A stretch of DNA of 64,000 nucleotides, taken from contig NW_017265170.1 of NCBI RefSeq assembly GCF_001638985.1, forward strand, positions 1 through 64,000, written 5' to 3'. The DNA comes from Phycomyces blakesleeanus NRRL 1555(-) (taxonomy: Eukaryota; Mucoromycota; Mucoromycetes; Mucorales; Phycomycetaceae). Positions 55,443-64,000 of this stretch are shown piece after piece. The notes beneath the pieces are model-generated. The model worked only from the letters and a program-made list of their open reading frames with translations, had not been told where the DNA came from and searched no databases. Position numbers and translations under genes: made by a program. Every line of letters starts with the position of its first letter. The stretch's first letter is position 1.

Positions 55443-57912
55443 GTCTATATTTTCTGGTAGATGATAAAATATTAACCGAAATGGTGACTGCCAATCCTTT
55501 TCTTTGTTTTTGAATTGTTTATTTGAAACAGATATTCTATATCCATTAAATTACGCGTTTTATTAAAATACACACTCTCACCAAATATGTCAATCAACAA
55601 CACTCAATCTAACGAAACCATTTACACTTTGGCAACAATCTCCCAAGCCTTGGAATGCTCTTCTGTTCCAGAAGTGATGACACTTAGATTAGAAAATATT
55701 ATTAGAGTAAAAACATCTGAGTGGAAAGAATGTTTAACAGAGATTGGGGAAGCTTGTGCAGTCAAGTGGGTCATTCATAACACCAATAAGCAACCCACCA
55801 ACATTACTGCTGAAGAAGCCAAAGCAACTGGTATTAAGTTGTGTTTTTCTCAGGAGTATTCCTGTCATCGTTGGGGAACCTATGAATCTAAGGCAGCTTT
55901 GCGTGTGGTTCAAAAGCAAACAAAGAAAAACAAGTGTCCTGCTCTTCTTCATGTGAAAGGATTCTTTAAGACACCCGAGTTTTATGAATTTGTTGTTACA
56001 AAAGATCATGCAGAGCATACTCCTGGTGATATGCGTAGTGACATTTGCACCCTTCCTCTTGCAAAGAAATATCTTCACGAGTTGGCTCAGCAATTAGAAC
56101 AGTCGTCAAAATCTGCTAGTCAAATTAGAATTGATATGTTGAGAGCTGTAGATCGATATGGTAGAAAGTCTGAAAGAAAAGTTAACTATTATGATATCTG
56201 GAATTTGATGAACAAAGTAAGCTTTAAAAATAATATATCTTATAGCATTTACTTTAATATATTTCTGTAATAGATCAATAAAAAGCTGTATCATTATGAT
56301 TAAGATCAAATGACTTCTTTCTTAATCTGGATGAACAACAAACTTTCTGCCTTAAACTTCAACATCTTTAAGGCAAATACTTCATATTCTCCAGATCCAT
56401 CAGCCTTTGCATATGGTTTTATGTCACCCGTTCAGCAAGAAAAAATGAAAACTGCAACTTCTTTCTGTTTGGATGCTACTCATGCAATCTCTAGCAACGT
56501 GAATGAGATTCTTTATACCCTTTTGGTGCGTGATGAAGATATTGGTAGAGGATGGCCTGTTGCCTTTATGTTAACCAATGATCGAGGTGTAAGCCCCATT
56601 GTGCAGTGGCTGCAGTTCTTGAAGAGATCTTCTTTGCTTGTTGACCCAAAGCAATTTACTATTGATTGTTGTGCAGCAGAAGTTCACGCCATTCAGACAA
56701 CTTTCCCTGCAACATCCATTCAATTTTGCATCTTTCATGTAACCCAAGCATGGAACCGAAAGTTATCTGACAGTGTGAAGATTCCTGGATCCTTACCATC
56801 AGAGGCACGAATTTTACGTGGTGTGATGATGAAGTCTCTGCAAGAGATCATTTATGAAGAAGACATAGACGAGTTTCATCATAAAATTGTACAGTTTAAA
56901 GAAGACTTTGACGACCAAGAAAGCTTCTTGGATTACTTTGAGAGAAACTGGTGCACAGAAGCAAAGTTTAAGATCTGGAGTAGAGCATACCATGAACGAC
57001 AATTCTCCTATATGCTCACAAATAACTATATCGAGTCCTGGCACAATCAATTAAAAACAGTTTTCATGAAAAGATCTAGAAACAAGAGACTTGATAAGCT
57101 TGTTTTTGTTTTAGTACATGATGTTGAGTATTATCTCACCCAAGAATACGAATGCGTCATGTCAAACAATGGTCCAATGAGTTCTTTTACTAGACAACAA
57201 AGAATACGTGAGATGGAAGCTGAAGAAGTCGATGATGATGACAGGGAAATGATGATTGTTGCTCCTGGTACTGCAGAAGATGTAAATTGGCAAGTTCGGT
57301 CGTTTGTAAATGAAAATACAGCATATGTCGTTCAGGTTGCAGAGCCAAACTTGATTATTTCGTGCACCTGCTTTGATTATCAGCAAAGATATAAACCTTG
57401 TAAGCATATGTATTTGCTTAAAATGCATACAAACCGATCTCTCTACTTCTCTCCACCTTCTGTCACAAGTACAAACGTAATACAGCCAGTCTCTACCTCT
57501 GAAACAGCTACAATCACACCAACTATCAGTCGTACATCTGCTTTTATACAGCAATGTATTGACATCAATCAAACACTTCGGTATGCAAACTAAGATCTAC
57601 TGACTATGCAACAGTATATGACTGAAGATGATGGTCAGACTTTGTTTGATGCATATCAACGCTCTCTACAAATCTTTCAGTCTATAAAAAACAAATATGA
57701 AGTTCATCTTCGCAGATCTCATACACAAGAATAAAATTATAACTATCTAGCTTTTTTCTCAAAGAAATGTTTTGTAAATTAAAACAACTTTCAAAACGAC
57801 CTAGCAAATTATCGCATTTTTTATTTTCTGGTAGTTGTATTTTTTGTCTTATTTTCTGGTAGATAAGCCTCAATTTCGGCTAATACTTTACCATCTACCA
57901 GAAAATATAGAC
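55443..57912 (+). mobile_element. Mutator-like element (MULE) with 42-bp inverted repeats
   Basis: The left end 55443-55484 (GTCTATATTTTCTGGTAGAT...) and the reverse complement of 57871-57912 match at 38 or so of 42 positions. A MULE transposase gene fills the element. Extra copies of TTTTCTGGTAG near 57825 and 57854, and a second GAAAATATAGACGTTCG just outside the right end, look like subterminal repeats. I could not define a clean 9-bp target duplication. Confidence 0.82.
55587..57734 (+). pseudogene. MULE/FAR1-like transposase, two stops
   Basis: Exon 1 is 55587-56216 and, after a 57-nt intron (GTAAGC...TAG), exon 2 starts at 56274. The N-terminus contains a FAR1/WRKY-GCM1-like zinc-binding region (KLCFSQEYSCHRWGTYES... 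CPALLHVKGFF... HAEHTPG). The MULE DDE domain follows: FCLDATHAIS, FTIDCCAAEVHAI, and NYIESWHNQLK, with CIFHVTQAWNRK between. A SWIM zinc finger (CTCFDYQQRYKPCKHMYLL) is near 57365-57420. Stops TAA at 56301-56303 (YHYD-stop-DQMTS) and TAA at 57591-57593 (RYAN-stop-DLLTM) interrupt an otherwise open frame that continues to 57734. Both need a transversion or a two-step change, unlike the other dead elements. It cut and pasted the element when intact. Confidence 0.85.
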
Positions 57913-58074
57913 GTTCGAAAATATAGACGTTCGACTTAGATAGCAAACTGACTATTAAAATCAATTGTTTTTCTCATTTCTTGTTAAAGAAGTACAAACT
58001 ATACTATTTGGAACAATATATTTTATTTACAGTAATATATTGCATGCTTCTCTAAAAATACTAGCTTTAATATA
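57913..58074. other. spacer between MULE and Tc1 element
   Basis: 162 bp of AT-rich sequence. It includes the extra MULE-end-like GAAAATATAGACGTTCG (57918-57934) and ends with the TA target of the Tc1 element. Confidence 0.5.
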
Positions 58075-59452
58075 CACTCGAGTGTAATAGATCATTAGAC
58101 AGTCACAGATTTTTTGATTTTTTGATTTTTTTTTATGCATTATCAAAATACTCTTTTCTTTGTAAAACCACTAAAAACTCTTAAACAAATAAAACAAAAG
58201 CATAAAATGACTCCACCAACTTCTAGCATCACAAAACCCAAAAGACAAGAGTTAGATGCATTCATTAGGGGCCGAATTATAGGTCAATGGGAGAAGGATG
58301 CTACATATGAAGAAATCTCTAAAGCCCTTGACATTCTGAAGAGCACTGTTGGAAATGTAGTGAAAGCCTTCAGAGATAAAAGTGTTTTCAAGCCCTTGAC
58401 ATGTCTAGGAAGGGAACCTAAGGTTACAAAAAGAACACAATCTGCGATGGTATGCTCATTTCATAGTGAGCCATTCGTGTCAATTGTGGCTCAGCATCAG
58501 AGATTAGTTGATGCGGGAATTCCTATCTGCATGACTATATTCCGTAAGAACATGGAACTTCTTGGCTTCAATTCTCACTCAGCAGCTCGCAAGCCAGGGT
58601 TGACTGAGAAACAGAAGGAAAACAGGCTGAAATGGTGCCTTAACAAAGTGAATTGGACCGTTGAGCAGTGGAAGTCAGTTGTCTGGTCAGACGAGTTCAG
58701 ATTCATGGTAGTTGGCAATGATAGAAGAGTCAGAGTCATCAGAAATCCTGGCGAGAGGTTTGACAAGAACTATATTGTCCAAACATACAAGTTTGGTAAG
58801 GGTTCCGTTATGATTTGGGGTTGTTTCTGGGGTGATGGTCTTGGCCCCTTAGTAACATTGAAAGGAAACAATCAAGTCAAGTACATCGACTGTTTGGCTC
58901 AGTACTTTTTCCCCTGGTACAAGGAACTGTCCAGAGATAATAACAAACAGTTTTTGTTCCAAGAGGATGGTGCACCATGTCACACGGGCGCTTATGCCAC
59001 ATGGTATAAAAAAGAGAGGTGTCTAATAGATAGCTTTGATTTTTGACCTGCCCAGAGCCCAGATCTTAATCCTATCGAGCATATTTAGGCTCATCTTGCG
59101 AGGAAACTTCGCAAGAACAGAGCACAAGTAACCAATGTGAAAGAACTTGAAGCAGTAATCCACAAGACATGGTTGGAGATACCACTTCAAGTTCTGGAAA
59201 CTTTGGTAGCCAGAATGCCAGATAGGTTTAAAGAAGTAATCGAGAGAGGTGGTGACACAACTCATTACTAGAGCTTTATACTTCTTCTCTTAAATATATA
59301 TATATATAATAAACTATGTTTTCTCTAAGTTTTGCTTTATTCTGAGCACATTTTATTATCAACATTATTGAAAAGAAAATATTGTCCATAATATGCTTGA
59401 AAAATAATTTTGAAAATTAGAAGACCGTCCAATGACCTATTACACTCGAGTG
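58075..59452 (+). mobile_element. Tc1/mariner element, 1378 bp, 30-bp inverted repeats
   Basis: The left end 58075-58104 (CACTCGAGTGTAATAGATCA...) and the reverse complement of the right end 59423-59452 match at 27 of 30 positions. The element is flanked by TA on both sides (58073-58074 and 59453-59454), the Tc1/mariner target duplication. Each tip CACTCGAGTG is itself a perfect palindrome. The transposase gene fills the interior. Confidence 0.93.
58207..59271 (+). pseudogene. Tc1-like transposase with two nonsense changes
   Basis: A frame of 354 codons, the usual Tc1 length, starting at MTPPTSS; an in-frame ATG at 58135 is also possible. The N-terminal part is a paired-type helix-turn-helix (RGRIIGQWEKDATYEEISKAL, then CLGREPKVT). 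Catalytic blocks are VVWSDEFRF (Asp), FQEDGAPCHTG (Asp) and SPDLNPIEHI (Glu), which give the DD34E pattern. GSVMIWGCFWGDGLGPL is the conserved linker. TGA at 59044-59046 and TAG at 59086-59088 replace what are Trp codons in relatives (FDFWPAQSPDL and EHIWAHL). Both changes are G to A from TGG. Everything else is intact, so this is a young dead copy. Confidence 0.9.
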
Positions 59453-61541
59453 TATTGTCTTTGTTCTGCCAGTGTATTTTTATCGCATCTCTCATAAAAT
59501 ATATCTTCTGGTCCCTTGCATTTCTCTTGATTATTTTATTTTAAACTTGATTTTCTTTAGAGCAATTGACAATCTATATAGATTCTTTTTAACTGTTTTT
59601 GTTTTCTTCAATTTTGATATCTTTATTTAAACCAAAATAATAAAGAAAGAATTAATACATACATATATATATATATATGTGTGTGTATAGATGAGCTGTA
59701 CGTTGACTGAATTTTAGACTGTTCATTTTGGTTTTATGTTTATTTTTTTATAAGCCTATTGGTGGTATCTCTTTTAACTCTGATACTATCCTGAGTACAT
59801 GACACCGATTGATCATTCTATGCAAAGCAATAACTTAATATCAGACGAGGTAGGCTTCAGAGCAAGGTATATATATATATATATATTACTATCATGAATT
59901 AAAATACATAGATTTTTTTTTATTATTCCTATTTTTTATAAAAGAAAATAGCATGGCTATTTAGTAGCACAAATATTTGAACTGATTAGTACAAAGACAA
60001 TATCTTATATATATACAAGTTTTTCTTCCTTTCTTTTTAATTAAATGCCTGGGAGATACTTTACTATGAACCGTATACATATTACATTGTATACGCGTAG
60101 AAGATATATGTATTCAAGGAAATAAAAAAGCAAATCCCAAGGAATACGTAATTTCAACTCGTGTCACACACACACACACACACATACACGTATACGCATA
60201 TGCATACGTACACACATGCGTACACGCATACATAGGGTATATTCTTGCTTTAAATAATATTCAACCCAAAGAGAAAAAAATTAAAGTACAAAAGACGTCT
60301 ATGTTTTTATCTTTTATGAATGTGTTTAGAGATTAAAGACATTCAAAATATTTGATTGCTTCTGTAGTTATTTCTTTTTAATAGACAAATATAAATATAG
60401 TAGAAAAATGAAATAAGGTAAATTAAAAGAATATCACAAATAGCTTCATTCTATAAAGCAAAGCAAAATGTATAAACGTATAAGTGCAGGTGGTTTGACT
60501 TGTTGAGAAACCCGAAATATTGTACAGGCTTCTCTTTGTCTTTGTATCAAAGAAGTACAAATGTGGATTTTCTTTTTAAGAACATAAAAAAATAGAAACC
60601 GCGACAAACTGTAGTGCAAACTAACTAATGAAAAATACCAATATCAATAGTAAGAAAGAAAGCTACTGATTAATGACACAAAATAGACTTTGTATAAATA
60701 GGTTTATTATCAATATACAGAGATTCAAACAAATAAAAAAATAAATAAAAAAAGGTCTCAGTAGCAAATGCCGGATACTTATTTATCATTCGTATTATCG
60801 GTGTTCTTTTGTACCTCTACAGTGTACCTGTACGATGTGTTTGGTTATTGGTAATCTCTCTCCTATATGTGGGCGGGTGGGTAGGTGCATCAAAAGGCTG
60901 TCTTTTTCTTTCTTTACTTCTTTATTTTTCATGTGTATGATATTTATTTTTTATTTTTTCTGGTTCACAAGGTGAAAAACCCCTCTTTTCTTACCCTATT
61001 TGTTCCGCGGTGTAACTACCGACACAATCCGGATGCGGAGACAGAAGAAATGTGCGGTCAAATAGACAGATTCAAGCTTGTGGAACCTCCCTTTTTTGTT
61101 GAATAGATACAGATTATTATTACTATTATTCTCTTTGTATGCTGTAATGTACTGTAATGTGCTGTGGTATACTGAACTGTATTATAGGCTACTATCATAT
61201 CTTGTGCTATTTTGTGCTATTTTGTGCTGTGTTGTTGTATTTAGGAATACATACATACATATACATATATATATTTTATACAACAAAATATGTAACGCTC
61301 TGGCACAACCTTTTTAGTCTTCCAATAGAAACGCGAAATAATAAAATACTTGGATTTTGTGTCCAGTTACGAAATTTTAAAGTGATAAAATATTTATATA
61401 TAATTTATATATATATATACAACAAAAAATAAATAAATAAATAAATAAATAATTAAAATATAAAAATAAAATAAAATAAAATAAAATAAAATAAAAAAAA
61501 AGGGTTCATCATCATCTTTTGTTCATTCCTCTTCTTTCATC
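59453..61541. other. AT-rich intergenic region upstream of ERG6
   Basis: Two kilobases with no gene that I can support. Contains (TA)n (59660-59678, 59869-59885), (CA)n at 60166-60183 followed by TACACGTA-type repeats to 60235, and A-rich repeats (61430-61500) directly before ERG6. Short open frames at 60885-61432 show no similarity. Confidence 0.45.
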
Positions 61542-63461
61542 ATGACCCAAAGCACCGTTTCTGCTGTCAACTCTGAGGATATTGCTTTTGCTCGTGCCCT
61601 TCACGGCGAGAAGATCAAGTCTGGTCTTATTGCTAACCTCAAGTCAAAGAACGCCGATGTCCACAATGTCGCCACTGATACTTACCTCAAGATGTGGAAG
61701 AAGTCTGATGTCGAGACCAAGGAGGATGAGAAGAAGAGATTGGGCAACTATACCCAGTTGGTAAACTCGTACTATAACTTGGCTACCGACTTTTATGAAT
61801 ACGGTAAATATATATATATATACTTTTGTTTATAAATAATGAAAAGCCCATTGAACCAAAAGAAGAGGAAAAAGAAAACGGTTTGTTAATTCTTTATTGT
61901 TGTTGTTGTTATTATTATTATTAAGGTTGGGGAACTAGTTTCCATTTCTGCCGTTATTATCCTGGAGAGGAGTTCTTCCGTGCCATCGCCCGTCACGAGC
62001 ACTTCTTGGCTGCCAATATTGGAATTAAGAAGGGAATGAAGGTTCTTGATGTTGGTTGTGGTGTTGGTAAGTTTTTTTTTTCTGTTTTTAAAGAAGTATA
62101 TATATATGCTTAGAGAGAAAAAGAGAAAAGGATAGAGGATAAAACATGGAAATAAAGAAGAAGATTATGTTATATGTGCTTGGATCTCACAAAACTGATA
62201 ATCATCTTTGTTTTCAAAAAAAAAAAAACAATAATAATAATAATAGGTGGACCTGCCCGTGAGATTGCTCACTTTACAGGTGCCAACATTGTCGGCCTCA
62301 ACAACAACGCTTATCAGATCGAGAGAGCCTTCCATTATGCTGCCAAGGAGGGTCTTGCTGATCAGACCGACTTTGTCAAGGTAAATATTATGAATATAAA
62401 CTTGGGAATATGAGGAGTGGTAGATAGACAAGTTGGTAGTAAAGGACTATGGGCTTAAAGATAGACCGAAGCAATCACGTGAAAATGAAAGAAGAAGAAG
62501 AAGAAATGTAATAAAAGGGTTACTGGTACAAAAAGTACAGACCACTTCTTGATGGGTTGTACAATTGGTGAAAATGCTCGTGCAAAGCTTTGTAAAAAAT
62601 AATCGGAGATTCTGGTGTAGCAGAAAAAAACAAACCCAAACATATATATATATATATATATATATAGCTGTATTTAACCATGACAACTTCTTTGTGTGTA
62701 TGTGTATCATGTACTTAGGGTAACTTTATGGAGATACCTTTTGAGGAGAACTCTTATGATGCCGTTTATGCCATCGAAGCCACCTGTCACGCACCTACAT
62801 TTGAGGGTGTCTATGGTGAGATTTTCCGAGTATTGAAGCCCGGAGGATCCTTTGGTTGTTACGAGTGGTGTATGTCTGACGATTATGATGAGAACAATGC
62901 CCAGCACCGTGAGATTGCCCACGGAATTGAGGTAAAGAACTAAATATCTTTGTGTGTGTGTGTTTAAAGAACTACATTCACACTCACACTCACACTCACA
63001 CTCATAAGCACTTATACTAAACATTTCTATTCTTTATTTATCTTTTAAATAATAATAATAATAATAATTGTTGTTGTATATAGCGTGGTAACGGTATTCC
63101 CAAGATGCGCCCTATTGGAGAGTGCCTCCAGGCTTTGAAGAACGTTGGATTTGAGATCGAGATTCACCAGGATCTTGCTGCCATGGGAGACCCTATCCAC
63201 TGGTTCTACCCTCTCGAGGGTGATCTTCGCAAGTGCCAGACCGTTCGTGATGTCTTGACCACCTTGGCCATGACCAAGGCCGGTCGCTTCACTACCACCA
63301 ACATGTGCCGTGTTTTGGAGGCCGTCGGTCTTGCCCCCAAGGGTACTGTCGAGACCCAGAGCTTCCTTGAGGTTGCTGCTGATGCTCTTGTTGCCGGTGC
63401 CCAGAAGAACCTCTTTACTCCAATGTTCTTCTTTGTTGCCAAGAAGCCCGCCACAGCTTAA
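61542..63461 (+). CDS. ERG6: sterol 24-C-methyltransferase
   Basis: Five exons (61542-61803, 61926-62066, 62247-62380, 62719-62931, 63084-63461) give 375 residues, the usual ERG6 length. The enzyme moves a methyl group from S-adenosylmethionine to C-24 of a sterol (zymosterol to fecosterol) in ergosterol synthesis, at the endoplasmic reticulum and lipid droplets. Diagnostic blocks are the sterol-binding [15 protein letters not shown] (about 86-100), SAM motif [40 protein letters not shown] and the C-terminal sterol methyltransferase domain ([12 protein letters not shown]). Codons favour C in the third position (GCC, CTC, ATC, AAG) more than in other genes here, a sign of high expression. The second exon uses an AAG acceptor (ATTAAG). 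All introns are GT-AG. Confidence 0.96.
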
Positions 63462-64000
63462 AAAAAAACAAATCATATATGTATATATTTATATGTATGT
63501 ATAATTTATCTTAACATTCACGCCATCACCAACCGCCATCACCAATAACCCCCCCCCCCCACCAACTTTTGTTTGTTTTTTTTTCACAAAATAATAATAA
63601 TAATAATAATAATAAGTATAATAGGCATAACATAATCTAAATAATTTTTCTTTAAAAGAACTTCTTTTTGAGCTTACTTCCTGCCATATTTCCCATACCC
63701 TTTTTCTTGATAATAGTTATAATAATTGCTTATCTTGGATATATTTATATATCAATTTAACCTTCCTTTGGATTTGCTTAACCTTAATATGATTATTTAT
63801 ATTAGCTTTCTGTATTGTTATTATTATTATTATTAGTATTATTTGAATTTACTTGGTTTATGCTATCATTATTTAATTATAAATACAACCAAAACAAAGC
63901 AAGAAATAACAAAAGTAAAGATAAAAATAAAGGGAAGGAAAAGATGTACATAAATGTAAACAAACTACAGACTAACACACCTTTTGGTTAGCACGCGTAC
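63462..64000. other. 3' flank of ERG6
   Basis: Contains a C10 tract (63550-63560), an (ATA)n microsatellite (63588-63614) and AT-rich sequence. No further gene up to the window end. Confidence 0.5.

Noticed and set aside
1..64000. tRNA and 5S/rRNA genes
   Set aside because: Read-through for box A/box B and GGTTCRANNC motifs gave no cloverleaf candidate; a covariance scan would be needed to exclude diverged copies.

Overview
The window looks like nuclear DNA of an early-diverging fungus, most likely Mucoromycota (Mucorales-like). It is AT-rich. Host genes carry many short GT-AG introns (about 50-150 bp), and the recognisable products are fungal: ERG6, an alternative NADH dehydrogenase, PPWD1 and a CPC1/MetR-like bZIP. 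The transposon mix (Helitron, tnp2/Plavaka-like, Tc1, MULE, LINE, Gypsy) fits that group. The genus cannot be read from the sequence.

Left half (1-32 kb) is a transposon graveyard. It starts with two minisatellites (72-bp and 31-bp units, each with a higher-order pattern) joined to a dispersed repeat that recurs at 27.1-27.6 kb. Then come a Tc1 relic (4.9-5.6 kb), a two-gene tnp2/Plavaka-like element (6.3-10.8 kb), and a Helitron relic (13.15-22.405 kb) whose 3' hairpin and CTAG end are still visible. A 5.5-kb LINE sits inside the Helitron and is flanked by a 12-bp target-site duplication. An unidentified gene relic (22.6-23.4 kb) and a decayed Ty3/Gypsy pol (23.8-26.3 kb) follow. A U6 snRNA gene (minus strand, about 28.2 kb) is the one clear host gene in this half. 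A 497-bp element with perfect 20-bp terminal inverted repeats lies at 31.77-32.27 kb.

Right half (32.7-64 kb) is gene-rich: a PPWD1-type spliceosomal cyclophilin (+), an ectonucleotide pyrophosphatase/phosphodiesterase (+), a bZIP factor (+), an aldo/keto reductase (-), an acidic protein of unknown function (-), a type-II NADH dehydrogenase with 19 exons (+) and sterol C-24 methyltransferase ERG6 (+). Between the last two is an insertion cluster: a MULE (55.44-57.91 kb) and a Tc1 element (58.075-59.452 kb), both with visible inverted repeats and both broken by stop codons.

The broken transposon genes share a pattern. Nearly all stops and lost catalytic residues can be explained by C-to-T or G-to-A transitions (CGA to TGA, TGG to TGA/TAG, Asp to Asn), while host genes remain open. 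Three of about 46 host introns use a GC donor. I found no CRISPR array, no tRNA or rRNA gene, and no gene cluster that reads as a new functional system. The most informative signals are the nested insertion, the mutation signature, the higher-order minisatellites, and the odd splicing and start of the NADH dehydrogenase gene.
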